A DNA stretch of 64,000 nt from Streptomyces gelaticus (GCF_014649535.1 NZ_BMTF01000016.1:1-64000); one strand, 5' to 3'. Positions 14,479 through 23,395 are shown, numbered from the stretch's first letter. Numbers and translations are program-made. The notes: generated by a model from the letters alone, not told the origin.

Positions 14479-16893
14479 GTGTCGGGCATACGAGAACTAG
14501 CGGTACCGGGCGGTGCCGACTTGAGCGCCGCCGAGGTCCCTCCGGGTAGACAACCACTGTCACGCCCCTTGCAGGCGGTACTGATTCTCGTCCGATTGCT
14601 CTTCGTCCTCACGGTCGTCGGTGCGTTCGACGTGCTGGTCGTGGCCTCGTCCGTCGACGCGGTGGACGGCCGGTTGCTGGGCATGGTGCTGTACGCGTCG
14701 CTTCCCGGGATCACCGGGTTCGTGCTGTCGCTGTACCTGCGGACCGGTGGTGTCTGGATCTGGCGCGGGCTCCTGGCCGTGCATGCCTGGCTCACGCTCG
14801 GAGCGCTGGCGACGCTGAACGACGCGGACAACGGCCGCGGCGTGACGCAGCTGGTGCTGCCCGTCGCCGTCATCGTCCTGCTGTCCCGGTCCAGTTCGCG
14901 CGCCTGGTTCCGGCTCACCGCCGAACAGCGCGTCGAGCACCAGCCGTTCGGCGTCCTCAAGCGGGTGATCAAGTGGCGCCGGGACAACGGTCAGACCGCG
15001 ATGGAATACCTGGGCATGATCCTCGTGGTCGTGGCCCTCATCGGTGGGCTCGTGGCCACGGGGATCGGTGGGCAGGTTTCCGGCCAACTTCGCAACGCCA
15101 TCTGTCAGCTGACCGGAAGCGCCTGCCCGCCGCCCGGAGCCATCGCCGGTGGTGACAACGGCAACGGGAACGGGACCGGCGGCGGGAAGGGGGGCGTCGA
15201 CTCCGGTGGCGCCGGGTCCGAAGGCGCGACCGTGACCGGTGGGACGGGCTCCGGCGGGGCGGACGCGACCGGTGGCAGCGGCTCCGGTGGCAGTGGTTCC
15301 GGCGGTAGCGGTTCCGGGGGCAGCGGCTCCGGAGGCAGTGGTTCCGGCGGTAGTGGCTCCGGAGGAGCCGACGCCTCGGGTGGTGCCGGTGGTGCCGGTG
15401 GTGCCGGCGGTGCTGGTGGTTCGGATGGAACCGGTGGTTCTTCTACAGGGGTCAACGCGGGTAGACAAACTCCGATCACGGACTCCACCCCCCGTCCGGA
15501 AGGCAACTTCCTCTCCGGCGTCGTCGGCGACGACGGTCTTCTGGGCGACGTCACCGGGGCCATCGACACCATCGCGCACCCCGTCGACACCGCCAGGAAC
15601 GTCGTCGACCAGTACGCACAGGCCGCCAACAAGGCCGGCGACAAGTGGGACAAGGGCAAGTACGTGGCCGCCGCCTGGGACATGACCAAGGGGTCCGGCG
15701 GAGGCGGCAGCGCCCTTACCGGGCTGCCGGGCTCCGGCACCCGCGTCGAGTCGGCGGTACGCGACGGGGAGCGGCAGTACCTCAACGACCGCATCCCGCG
15801 CGGCTCCAGCGCGGCCGGCCGCAAGGCCTGGTGGGACGGGCTGACCCAGGAGCAGCGTGACCGGTACCTGGAGCTCTCCCCGGACCAGATCGGCAGCCTG
15901 GACGGGATTCCGGTGGCGGACCGGGACACGGCCAACCGCCGCAACCTGCCGAATCTGATCTCGAAGCTGGAGGGCCAGACCGACAAGAAGTCGCAGGAGC
16001 AGCTGGCCGGACTGCGGGAGATCGACCGGCAGCTGAAGGAGGGCAGCCAGCCCCCGATGTACCTCATCGGCATCAGCGACGAGGGCAACGGCCGGGCGAT
16101 CGTCTCCTACGGGAACCCCGACACCTCGAAGAACGTGTCGGCCTACGTGCCGGGGCTGAACACCGCCCTCGACGAGGAGTTCGCGAAGAGCGGCCTCAAG
16201 CGGGCCCGTGACACGGCGATCGGCGCCCAGGGGTACGACCCGTCCAGCGCGGCGATCGTCTGGCTCGGGTACGACGCCCCGCAGACGCCGGACGGGCTGC
16301 ACAGCCTGGCCGTCGCCGGTACCGCGCGGGCGGAGAAGGGCGGCGCGGCGTACAACGACTTCATGAGCGGTATCGTCGCGACCAACCAGAACAAGGACCC
16401 GCACATCACGGCCATCGGGCACTCCTACGGCTCGCGCGCCGTCGGTGCCGCGACCCAGCGCCCCGGCGGGATTCCGGGGGTGGACGACATCATCCTGGTC
16501 GGCAGCCCCGGCGTGGGCGTGGACCGTGCCGTGGACCTCGGCGTCGGTGCCGGGCACGTCTTCGTCGGCGCCGCCGAGAACGACCCGGTGACCAAGCTCC
16601 CGTCCAAGACGCAGGTGGTCGTGGGCGCGATCGGGATGGTCCTGGGCGGACCGGCCGGCTCCTACATCGCCGGCGACCTGGCCGACCCGGGCGACGACGA
16701 CCTCTGGTTCGGCAAGGACCCGGCGAGCAAGGCGTTCGGGGCCACGCGGTTCCCGGTTGATCCGGGCAAGCCCATGAGCTTCGATTCGCACTCCAACTAC
16801 TTCACCCCGTCACGGGACGCCGTGTCCGCCGACAGCATTGCTCTTATCGTGTCGGGGCACTCCGACCGGCTCAAGATGGAGGAATACCGATGA
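14479..16893 (+). CDS. Membrane protein fused to pilin-like segment and DUF1023 hydrolase
   Basis: 804 aa from GTG 14479 (GGGGAG site upstream). Order: four predicted membrane helices (about 31-137); a class-III/Flp-pilin-like signal R-R-D-N-G-Q-T-A-M-E-Y-L-G (about 167-179) followed by a hydrophobic helix; a Gly/Ser-rich linker (about 225-320); and a helical region leading to a DUF1023 alpha/beta-hydrolase domain with nucleophile motif G-H-S-Y-G-S (Ser649). The pilin-like motif usually begins a separate protein, so this looks like a fusion, or two products may arise from an internal GTG at 14965. ATGA overlap with the lipoprotein gene downstream. Substrate unknown. It is the intact paralogue of the wreck at 12847-14058. 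Confidence 0.8.
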   Translation: MSGIRELAVPGGADLSAAEVPPGRQPLSRPLQAVLILVRLLFVLTVVGAFDVLVVASSVDAVDGRLLGMVLYASLPGITGFVLSLYLRTGGVWIWRGLLAVHAWLTLGALATLNDADNGRGVTQLVLPVAVIVLLSRSSSRAWFRLTAEQRVEHQPFGVLKRVIKWRRDNGQTAMEYLGMILVVVALIGGLVATGIGGQVSGQLRNAICQLTGSACPPPGAIAGGDNGNGNGTGGGKGGVDSGGAGSEGATVTGGTGSGGADATGGSGSGGSGSGGSGSGGSGSGGSGSGGSGSGGADASGGAGGAGGAGGAGGSDGTGGSSTGVNAGRQTPITDSTPRPEGNFLSGVVGDDGLLGDVTGAIDTIAHPVDTARNVVDQYAQAANKAGDKWDKGKYVAAAWDMTKGSGGGGSALTGLPGSGTRVESAVRDGERQYLNDRIPRGSSAAGRKAWWDGLTQEQRDRYLELSPDQIGSLDGIPVADRDTANRRNLPNLISKLEGQTDKKSQEQLAGLREIDRQLKEGSQPPMYLIGISDEGNGRAIVSYGNPDTSKNVSAYVPGLNTALDEEFAKSGLKRARDTAIGAQGYDPSSAAIVWLGYDAPQTPDGLHSLAVAGTARAEKGGAAYNDFMSGIVATNQNKDPHITAIGHSYGSRAVGAATQRPGGIPGVDDIILVGSPGVGVDRAVDLGVGAGHVFVGAAENDPVTKLPSKTQVVVGAIGMVLGGPAGSYIAGDLADPGDDDLWFGKDPASKAFGATRFPVDPGKPMSFDSHSNYFTPSRDAVSADSIALIVSGHSDRLKMEEYR

Positions 16894-17492
16894 GCCGAAG
16901 GTTCCAGATCGTCGCGGTGGCCCTGGCCGTCGGCTTCACGCTGTCCGCCTGCGGCAGCGAGAAGGCGCACCCGGGGGCCGACGCGAACACCACGGCCACC
17001 AGAAGCGCGCGCTCCGAAGGCACCAAGGGGAACAACATGGACATGCAGGAGGCCGCCGAGCGGGCCGACGGCATGCTCGACGACGTACTGAAGAAGATCG
17101 ACCCCGAGGTGCAGTGGGCGCACGGCCCGACGACCAAGGGCAGTTGCGACGTGACACGCAGGCGCACCGTCATGACCATCGTGTCCGCGGAGCGCAGGCA
17201 GGCCTTCCTGGACCAGGTCGAGGAGTTCTGGCGGACGAGCGACTACCGCATCAGGGCGAAGAACAAGGACGCGGAGTTCCCGGCGGTCTACGCGGTGACG
17301 AAGGACGGCTTCGGCATCAGCGTGAGCGTGCGCGCCAAGGGGCAGGTCTTCTTCGAGGCGGACACCCCCTGCGTGAAGGAGTCGAAGGTCGCCGAGTCCG
17401 TGTCCAAGCCGAACGGGCCGGCGTACAAGGGCGTCTATCCGCTGCCGAGCCCCAACGTCCGCTCCGACCACTGGTCCGCCGGGGCTTCCTGA
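16890..17492 (+). CDS. Lipoprotein partner of the DUF1023 hydrolase
   Basis: 200 aa. Lipoprotein signal with lipobox L-S-A-C (Cys about 22). The mature part is a single alpha/beta domain, with cysteines in the G-S-C-D-V and D-T-P-C motifs that may form a disulfide. It starts inside the stop of the hydrolase gene (ATGA), so the two products are made together and probably meet on the cell surface. A decayed paralogue of this pair lies directly upstream (14060-14288), which shows the two genes travel and duplicate as a unit. The family is not named to my knowledge. Confidence 0.85.
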   Translation: MSRRFQIVAVALAVGFTLSACGSEKAHPGADANTTATRSARSEGTKGNNMDMQEAAERADGMLDDVLKKIDPEVQWAHGPTTKGSCDVTRRRTVMTIVSAERRQAFLDQVEEFWRTSDYRIRAKNKDAEFPAVYAVTKDGFGISVSVRAKGQVFFEADTPCVKESKVAESVSKPNGPAYKGVYPLPSPNVRSDHWSAGAS

Positions 17493-17663
17493 CGGTCACT
17501 CGTGGGCCGGGTGCGCCGGTTGATCCGGCCGGTGCACCCGGTGCGCCGGGCAGACGGTTCCGTGCGCCGGATTGACCGGTCGATGAGCCCCGATGACCCG
17601 GAAGACTCGTACACACCCTCGAAAACGCCCATGAACACGTCCCCGATAGGGGATGGTTGAGGG

Positions 17664-18671
17664 GTGCGGAAATTCTGGGTGGTCGGTGGCATCGGTGTAG
17701 GCGTGGCCATGTGCTTCGTGGCGCTGCTCGTCGTCGGTACGTATTCCGCCGCCGCCGGACTTGCGGGGTCCGGCGGCGGCGCCGTCGCGCTGGCCAAGGG
17801 GGCCGTGCCCGCGAAGTACCAGTCGCTGGTGCAGAAGTGGGGCAATCTCTGCCCCGCCATCAACCCTGCCCTGCTGGCCGCCCAGCTCTACCAGGAGAGC
17901 GGGTGGAACCCCCGGGCCGAGAGCCCCGCCGCCGCGCAGGGCATCGCCCAGTTCATCCCGGGCACCTGGGCCGGACACGGCATCGACGGGGACCAGGACG
18001 GCGACCGGGACGTATGGGATCCGGCCGACGCGATCCCGTCCGCCGCCTCGTACGACTGCGAACTGGCCGGGTATGTGAAGAAGGTGCCGGGGGATCAGAC
18101 GGACAACATGCTGGCCGCCTACAACGCCGGCGCGTACCGGGTGATCCGGGCCGGTGGGGTTCCGGACATCTCGGAGACGCAGAACTACGTCACCATCATC
18201 CGCTCCCTGGAGAAGAGCTTCGCCAGGCCCGTAGGCCGCGTACAGCCCTCGGAGCAGGCGGCCGGGGCGATCTACTTCGCGCAGAAGAAGCTCGGTACGC
18301 CGTACCTCTGGGGCGGGAACGGCACGCCCGAGCAGAACGGGCGGTTCGACTGCTCGGGGCTGACCCAGGCCGCGTACCGGACCGTGGACATCGAACTGCC
18401 CCGGGTGGCGAACGATCAGTACAACGCCGGCCCGCACCCCTCGCGGGACGAGCTGCTCCCGGGCGACCTCGTGTTCTTCTCGAACGACCTGACCAACTCG
18501 CGGGCCATCCATCACGTGGGGCTCTATGTCGGCGGCGGGTACATGATCAACGCTCCGTACACCGGGGCCGTGATCCGGTTCGACAAGATCGACACGCCTG
18601 ACTACTTCGGCGCGACGCGCGTGACCAAGGACGGCGCCGCGGCCCTTCCGACAAACCGTCCGGCGGCCTGA
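17664..18671 (+). CDS. Bifunctional wall hydrolase: lytic transglycosylase + NlpC/P60
   Basis: 335 aa. One N-terminal membrane/signal helix (about 5-30). Residues about 55-185 form an SLT-type transglycosylase with catalytic Glu in Q-E-S-G-W-N-P and the A-Q-G-I-A-Q-F-I-P-G-T-W motif. Residues about 210-330 form an NlpC/P60 endopeptidase with catalytic Cys in R-F-D-C-S-G-L and His in A-I-H-H-V-G-L-Y. Such enzymes cut both glycan strands and stem peptides of peptidoglycan. GTG start at 17664 after a GGGGATGG-type site. It lies downstream of the hydrolase-lipoprotein pair but 171 bp away, so a separate promoter is likely. Similar domain pairs occur in conjugation loci, but no transfer genes are seen here. 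Confidence 0.9.
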   Translation: MRKFWVVGGIGVGVAMCFVALLVVGTYSAAAGLAGSGGGAVALAKGAVPAKYQSLVQKWGNLCPAINPALLAAQLYQESGWNPRAESPAAAQGIAQFIPGTWAGHGIDGDQDGDRDVWDPADAIPSAASYDCELAGYVKKVPGDQTDNMLAAYNAGAYRVIRAGGVPDISETQNYVTIIRSLEKSFARPVGRVQPSEQAAGAIYFAQKKLGTPYLWGGNGTPEQNGRFDCSGLTQAAYRTVDIELPRVANDQYNAGPHPSRDELLPGDLVFFSNDLTNSRAIHHVGLYVGGGYMINAPYTGAVIRFDKIDTPDYFGATRVTKDGAAALPTNRPAA

Positions 18672-18954
18672 CACATGGTGGCGGTGGCCGGAACTCTCCG
18701 TGAAGCCTGGGCCCTGAGCTGCGACGACGAGTCTCTCTTCGATAACGTCATGGTGATCATTCGGTGGAGAGTGGAACGCACACACAGGAGACGTCGTTCC
18801 CTGGGTGGACCGGGACGACGGCGCATCGACCATGCGACGCGGCACCGACTTACGCAGCAGTGATCCACGCAGTGATCGGACCGACACGGGGGTTCGTCAT
18901 AGCGGTGCACACCGGTGTGCCCGCGGCAGCAGACAAGGCAAGGGGCCGCAGCAG
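18672..18954. other. Intergenic region upstream of PAP2 gene
   Basis: 283 bp with no convincing gene; somewhat lower GC than its surroundings. It should carry the promoter of the PAP2 phosphatase gene. No perfect long repeat is seen. Confidence 0.5.
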
Positions 18955-19683
18955 ATGGCTGGACTCGCACTGGATGGGTCGAACCCCGACGTCAGCCTGC
19001 TCTACGACATCAATGGACTCGCGAAGTCCGCTCCCACCTGGTTCGACCGGGTCATGGAGTTCGTCGGTGAGTACGGAATCATGCTCGGCATGGTCCTGGT
19101 GGTCCTGTGGTGCTGGTGGAGCGTGCGCCGGCGCGGCACGGCCGACGACTCGGTGACGGCGGTCGCCGGGATCGTCTGGGCGCCGCTCGCCGCCGGGATC
19201 GCGCTCCTGATCAACATTCCGATCCGCGGATTCGTGGAGCGCCCCCGCCCGTTCAAGGACCACCAGGGGCTGGACGTCCTGGTGGCGGGGAAGACCGACT
19301 TCTCCTTCGTGAGCGACCACGCCACGATGGCGATGGCCCTGGCCGTCGGACTTTTCGTGGCCAACCGGAAGTTCGGCCTCGCCGCGATCGGGCTCGCCCT
19401 CCTGGAGGGCTTCTGCCGGGTCTACATGGGCGTCCACTACCCGACCGACGTCGTCGGAGGATTCGCGCTCGGCACGGCCATCGCCCTGCTGCTCGCCCCG
19501 CTGGCGATGATGCTGCTGACCCCGCTGGTGGCGGCCGTCTCGCGGTCGGACCGGTTCGGCCGGCTCGTACGGTCGCGCCGGCCGGTGCCGGTGGCGGCGG
19601 CCGGGAGCCGGGCCGGGGCGTTCGGGATCCCCGAGCCGCGTCCGGGCACCGGCGGCGACGGCGAGAAGGATCTGGCCGCGTAG
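18955..19683 (+). CDS. PAP2-family membrane phosphatase
   Basis: 242 aa integral membrane protein with about five to six helices. It has the three PAP2 motifs: R-G-F-V-E-R-P-R-P (motif 1), S-D-H-A-T-M (motif 2, with D in place of the usual G in PSGH), and C-R-V-Y-M-G-V-H-Y-P-T-D (motif 3, catalytic His and Asp). Family members remove phosphate from lipid phosphates such as undecaprenyl diphosphate or phosphatidic acid at the membrane surface. The ATG at 18955 was chosen over upstream in-frame starts because the protein begins there as in close relatives. The gene ends at a convergent terminator. Confidence 0.9.
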   Translation: MAGLALDGSNPDVSLLYDINGLAKSAPTWFDRVMEFVGEYGIMLGMVLVVLWCWWSVRRRGTADDSVTAVAGIVWAPLAAGIALLINIPIRGFVERPRPFKDHQGLDVLVAGKTDFSFVSDHATMAMALAVGLFVANRKFGLAAIGLALLEGFCRVYMGVHYPTDVVGGFALGTAIALLLAPLAMMLLTPLVAAVSRSDRFGRLVRSRRPVPVAAAGSRAGAFGIPEPRPGTGGDGEKDLAA

Positions 19684-19684
19684 G

Positions 19685-19706
19685 ACCCGGCCCCGCGGGG
19701 CCGGGT
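19685..19706. terminator. Bidirectional terminator between convergent genes
   Basis: Perfect 10-bp inverted repeat (ACCCGGCCCC / GGGGCCGGGT, 2-nt centre) between the PAP2 gene stop and the oxidoreductase gene stop on the other strand. Confidence 0.8.
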
Positions 19707-19728
19707 TGCCGCAGGGCGCGGCCGTACG

Positions 19729-21357
19729 TCAGAGCGCCTGCGGGAAGGCGAAGAGGCGCTCCGGGTCGTACTGCTTCTTCAGCTTGGCGAGGCGGTCGGC
19801 CGCCGAGCCGTAGTAGGCCCGGCGCCAGTCGGTCAGCGCCGGGTCGGTGTAGTTCTGGTACGCCGCTCCGGACGCGTACCGGCGCATCGCCGCATGAGTG
19901 TCTTTCAGCCAGTCCTGCTGGGCGCTGCCCGCCGTGCCGGGTTTCCAGGAACCGATGTACTGCGCGAGCATCCGCGAGCCGCGGTGGACGAAGGCCGTCG
20001 ACTGCGGGGAGACCCGGTTGATCGCCCCGCCTAGCGCGGTGAGCGAGATGGAGCCGCCACCGCCGCCCCGCGTCACCGGAATCCGGGTGAACGCCTCGGT
20101 CCGGGCGAGCAGGGCCTGCACCCCCGCCGGGGACAGGGAGCGGTCGAAGAAGTCGGAGGCGGCGGCGTACGTCTCGCGCCGGAGCGTGCCCTGAGGGGTG
20201 CGGCCGGGCGTCGTCCCCGGCAGATGGCACTGCGCGTCGGTGATGCCCGAGCAGCCCGCGTACACCAGCATCGCCTCCTGGTAGCTGCGGCGGCGCAGCG
20301 AGACGGAGGAAGCGGGGGCACCGATCCGGTCGGCGAGGCGGTCGACGGCGTTCTGCAGGTCGCCGTACGTACCGAGGCTGAACGCGGCGACCGAGACGTT
20401 CGGTCTGCTGCCTCCGGGGCCGGCGGCGAGGTGCAGGGAGGACCAGATCTCGTCGGGCTGGGACGGGCCCCACTTCTGCCAGGCCGTCACCACGGACCGG
20501 GCGCGGGACCACGGCCACGACATGTACGCGGTGACGCTCCGCGGGGCCGGGCGGGTGCGGAACGTCAGCTCGGTGACCACGCCGAAGTTGCCGTTGCCCG
20601 CGCCGCGCAGCGCCCAGAAGAGGTCCGGGTGGTGCTTGGCGTCCACGGTGAGGGTCTTGCCGTCGGCCGTGACGACGGTCGCCGCGGTCAGGCTGTCGCA
20701 GGTCAGCCCGTACGCGCGGGAGGCGACGCCGTGTCCGCCGCCGAGGGTGAGGCCGGAGATACCGACGGTGGGGCAGGAGCCGCCGGGGATCGTCAGGCCG
20801 CTGCGGACGAGGCCCTGGTAGACATCGATGAGCTTGGCGCCCGCGCCGATCGTGCCGTTCGACCGGACGCGGGACAGTGACGAGACGTCAAGGACGAGGT
20901 GCCCGTTGCCGCTCGACCAGCCCGCGTACGAGTGGCCGCCGCTGCGGATGGACACGGGGGTGCCCGTGCGGCGGGCGAAGGACAGGCACTCGCGGATGTC
21001 CGCCGCGTGCCGCACATAGGCGACGGCTGCGGGTTTCAGGCGGTCGAAGCGGGTGTTGTAGAGCTGACGGGCGGTCGGATAGGAGGCGTCCTGGGGCCGT
21101 ATGACGCTGCCGTCGAGGCTCCTGGCCACGGCGGACCAGTCCGCCGGCCCGGCCGGGGCGTGCTTCGGCGGGGCCGATGCGGACGAAGGGGCGGGAGAGC
21201 TCCCGGTACTCCCGGTGCCTCCCGTGCCGGCGGTGCTCCCGGCACCGTCCGACGCGGCGGAAGTCTTGCTGCAGGCGGCGATGGTGACGCCGGTGAGTGC
21301 TGCCGCGGCGCCCGCGGTGAGCAGACTGCGCCGGGCGGGCTGGGTCGGCGGGTTCAT
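19729..21357 (-). CDS. Exported FAD-linked oxidoreductase, berberine-bridge type
   Basis: 542 aa. Tat-like signal (R-R-S-L-L-T-A-G) that also carries a lipobox-like I-A-A-C, so it may be a Tat lipoprotein. A low-complexity Ser/Thr/Gly/Pro linker precedes the PCMH-type FAD-binding domain (about 100-270) with R-S-G-G-H-S-Y, where the His is the usual covalent FAD site. The C-terminal BBE motif N-Y-T-D-P-A-L is followed by W-R-x-A-Y-Y-G. Family enzymes oxidise sugars or aromatic/alkaloid substrates using O2; the substrate here is unknown. Single gene convergent with the PAP2 gene. Confidence 0.9.
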   Translation of the reverse strand: MNPPTQPARRSLLTAGAAAALTGVTIAACSKTSAASDGAGSTAGTGGTGSTGSSPAPSSASAPPKHAPAGPADWSAVARSLDGSVIRPQDASYPTARQLYNTRFDRLKPAAVAYVRHAADIRECLSFARRTGTPVSIRSGGHSYAGWSSGNGHLVLDVSSLSRVRSNGTIGAGAKLIDVYQGLVRSGLTIPGGSCPTVGISGLTLGGGHGVASRAYGLTCDSLTAATVVTADGKTLTVDAKHHPDLFWALRGAGNGNFGVVTELTFRTRPAPRSVTAYMSWPWSRARSVVTAWQKWGPSQPDEIWSSLHLAAGPGGSRPNVSVAAFSLGTYGDLQNAVDRLADRIGAPASSVSLRRRSYQEAMLVYAGCSGITDAQCHLPGTTPGRTPQGTLRRETYAAASDFFDRSLSPAGVQALLARTEAFTRIPVTRGGGGGSISLTALGGAINRVSPQSTAFVHRGSRMLAQYIGSWKPGTAGSAQQDWLKDTHAAMRRYASGAAYQNYTDPALTDWRRAYYGSAADRLAKLKKQYDPERLFAFPQAL

Positions 21358-21450
21358 CGGATCTCCGAGTCTTGGCGCTGAGGGCCGGACGGTGGGGGTG
21401 GCGGAGGCCGGGGTGCGAAGGGGCCGGTGCGGGTGATCGGCCGGTAGTGG

Positions 21451-21648
21451 TCAGGGTGCCGCGCGGTGCTCCGCGGCGTCCGTACGCGCCCGGTCCCTGG
21501 AGCGGCGGGCCGGGCCGTACCAGCCGCAGGAACAGCGTGCGGTGCAGAAGGAGCCGCGCTCCACGGTGGTGGGTTCGTGCCCGGCGGTGGCGGGCTCGGA
21601 CGCGATGGCGGCGGTCGGCGGGACCCCGTCGGTGTGTCGGTCATGCAC
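21451..21648 (-). CDS. Small conserved Cys-containing protein (65 aa)
   Basis: Small protein with the core G-S-F-C-T-A-R-C-S-C-G-W-Y-G-P-A-R-R-S-R-D-R. Three clustered cysteines could bind metal. I recognise this pattern as a recurrent small hypothetical protein in Streptomyces but know no function. The frame has good coding bias, and the ATG at 21648 gives a compact product. An overlapping longer frame (21354-21674) is proline-rich and looks like a shadow. Confidence 0.65.
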   Translation of the reverse strand: MHDRHTDGVPPTAAIASEPATAGHEPTTVERGSFCTARCSCGWYGPARRSRDRARTDAAEHRAAP

Positions 21649-21781
21649 CCGTCCACGTTACTGGGCAGGGCCACTCGGCGGTGTGGCGGACGGGGGTGGC
21701 GTGACGGTGGACACGGGGCGTCGTTATGCGGAACGGATGGGCCTCTCGGGCAGGCGTTACGGCGTTGGGGGTTGGCAGGCG

Positions 21782-22690
21782 ATGGTGGTGCGGCAGCACA
21801 GGGCCAAAGGCGGGGCTCGCGCTGTCTGCGCCCTTGCCGTGGTGGGCGTGATGGCGGCGACCGCCGGATGTTCGGGCAGTGGTGGCGGCGGTGACCGTGC
21901 CGTGGCCGGTGATCGGGGCGGGGCCGACGCCCTCGACGCGGTGCACCGCGCGGCCGCGGTGCTCGCGGGGACGGTGAGCGGGACCGGAACGGCGGTGGCC
22001 GGGATCGCCCCCGCCTCCGGGGCCGTCGCCGGGACCGCCGAGGTGCGTACGTCGCTGGAGACCGCGGCAGGCGGGACGCGGGTGACCGTCAGGGGCCGGG
22101 GCTCGTACGACTTCCGCCACTGCAGGGGCCGCCTCACGGTCGTGGTGCCCAAGGACGCCGCCGGTGAGGACGAGCACCGCCCCATCACCGAACTGCTGGC
22201 CCCCGGCGCGCTCTACATGATGAACCGCGGCGCCGGAGTGCCCGCGGACAAATGGGTCAGGGTCGACACGACGGCCCTGGAGGACGGCAACCTCGTCAGC
22301 GGCGGGGTGACCGATCCGATGACCGCCGCCGAACTGCTGCGCGGGGCCCGGCAGGTGACGTACGTGGAGGAGACCGTGCTCGCCGGGGTCCCCGTGCGGC
22401 ACTACCGGGGGACGGCGGACATCGGGCTGGCCGCGCGTGAGGCCGCGCCCGGATCGCGCGGGGCACTGGACGCGGCAGCGAAAGGGTTCCGCACGGACAC
22501 GGTGCCGTTCGACGCGTACCTCGACGAGCGGGGGCGGCTGCGCAAGGTGCGCCACCGGTTCAGCTTCGCCAACGAGGGGCGGGCGGTGGAAGTGGTGTCG
22601 ACCACATTGCTGTACGGGTTCGGGGTGCCGGTCTCCGTGCGGCTGCCGGACGACCGCGACATCTACACGGGGCGGATCCGACAGCGATGA
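21782..22690 (+). CDS. Lipoprotein, LppX/LprG-like
   Basis: 302 aa. Basic N-region, hydrophobic core and lipobox A-T-A-G-C (Cys about 30), then Gly/Asp-rich spacing and a beta-rich domain of about 240 residues resembling LppX/LprG-type lipoproteins, whose members bind lipids or anchor signalling complexes in actinobacterial membranes. I chose the ATG at 21782, which places the signal peptide normally; in-frame starts at 21737 and further upstream would add an atypical leader. Its end overlaps the frame leading into the small gene at 22822. Confidence 0.75.
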   Translation: MVVRQHRAKGGARAVCALAVVGVMAATAGCSGSGGGGDRAVAGDRGGADALDAVHRAAAVLAGTVSGTGTAVAGIAPASGAVAGTAEVRTSLETAAGGTRVTVRGRGSYDFRHCRGRLTVVVPKDAAGEDEHRPITELLAPGALYMMNRGAGVPADKWVRVDTTALEDGNLVSGGVTDPMTAAELLRGARQVTYVEETVLAGVPVRHYRGTADIGLAAREAAPGSRGALDAAAKGFRTDTVPFDAYLDERGRLRKVRHRFSFANEGRAVEVVSTTLLYGFGVPVSVRLPDDRDIYTGRIRQR

Positions 22691-22821
22691 CCGAGGGGCA
22701 GAGGGGTGCGGGCGGAGGCATAGGCATGCCGGCGGCGGCGAAATGGTCCGTCCGTGCCATGCGCGGCGTGTGCTCCGCTCCTTACGCTAGGAAGCCGGCG
22801 ACGGCAGGAGAGGTGAGTGAC

Positions 22822-23016
22822 GTGGTGACGCTCAGCGCGCGGACCGTATCCGACCATGTGGCCCTCGCCGAGATCGAGCTCTGCGGTGAGCTGATGATCG
22901 CCGCGTCGGCCGCGATCGGGGAACGGCTCAGCGCGGACCGTATCGACGAGGTGCTCGATGTCCGGGTGATCACCGAGCGGACCACCGTCCCCCGGCAGGG
23001 CGACCACCGGGGGTGA
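22822..23016 (+). CDS. Small conserved hypothetical protein (64 aa)
   Basis: Short helical protein (I-E-L-C-G-E-L-M-I-A-A-S-A-A, then L-S-A-D-R-I-D-E-V-L). GTG at 22822 lies about 11 nt after an AGGAG site; GTGs at 22813 and 22825 are alternatives. Similar small proteins occur beside csoR genes in streptomycetes as I recall, but the function is unknown. It could be a short regulator or adaptor, since there is no signal or membrane segment. Confidence 0.65.
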   Translation: MVTLSARTVSDHVALAEIELCGELMIAASAAIGERLSADRIDEVLDVRVITERTTVPRQGDHRG

Positions 23017-23044
23017 GCGCGGCGCCTCGGCCCGAGCCCCGCCA

Positions 23045-23395
23045 TCAGGTGCGGAGCAGCCGGGCGATCGCCTTCGTGGCTTCCTCGACCTTGGCATCGA
23101 TCTCCTCGCCGCCCTTGACCGCCGCATCCGCGACGCAGTGCCGCAGATGCTCCTCCAGCAGCTGGAGGGCGAACGACTGGAGCGCCTTCGTGGACGCCGA
23201 GACCTGGGTCAGTATGTCGATGCAGTAGACGTCCTCGTCGACCATGCGCTGGAGGCCGCGGATCTGGCCCTCGATCCGGCGCAGCCGCTTGAGGTGCTCG
23301 GCCTTCTGATGGTGATAACCGTGTATGCCCCGGTCGTGATCGGTGACGGTGGATTCCGTCTCCGTGGTGGTCCCGGCGGTCTCGGTGGTGGTCAT
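23045..23395 (-). CDS. csoR: Copper-sensing repressor CsoR
   Basis: 116 aa, all-helical CsoR family repressor. The Cu(I) ligand set is present as Cys58, His83 and Cys87, with spacings of 25 and 4 exactly as in the S. lividans protein. The N-terminal tail is Thr/Glu-rich and disordered. CsoR binds DNA without copper and lets go when Cu(I) is bound. A near-perfect CsoR operator lies 35 nt upstream, so it represses itself. No copper ATPase or chaperone gene is adjacent; its regulon must lie elsewhere. I chose the ATG at 23395 since the longer frame would begin inside the operator. Confidence 0.93.
   Translation of the reverse strand: MTTTETAGTTTETESTVTDHDRGIHGYHHQKAEHLKRLRRIEGQIRGLQRMVDEDVYCIDILTQVSASTKALQSFALQLLEEHLRHCVADAAVKGGEEIDAKVEEATKAIARLLRT

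Noticed and set aside
15250..15440. Highly repetitive Gly-Ser-coding DNA considered as a tandem-repeat or CRISPR-like array
   Set aside because: It is an in-frame Gly/Ser linker of the hydrolase fusion protein; units are short and unspaced, with no CRISPR spacers.
17493..17663. Repeated GTGCGCCGG motifs downstream of the lipoprotein gene
   Set aside because: Spacing is irregular and the motif is short; consistent with GC-rich intergenic sequence, so not called a repeat array.
21354..21674. 106-codon proline-rich minus-strand frame
   Set aside because: Composition is that of an out-of-frame GC-rich sequence; the overlapping 65-aa frame with a Cys core is the better gene.
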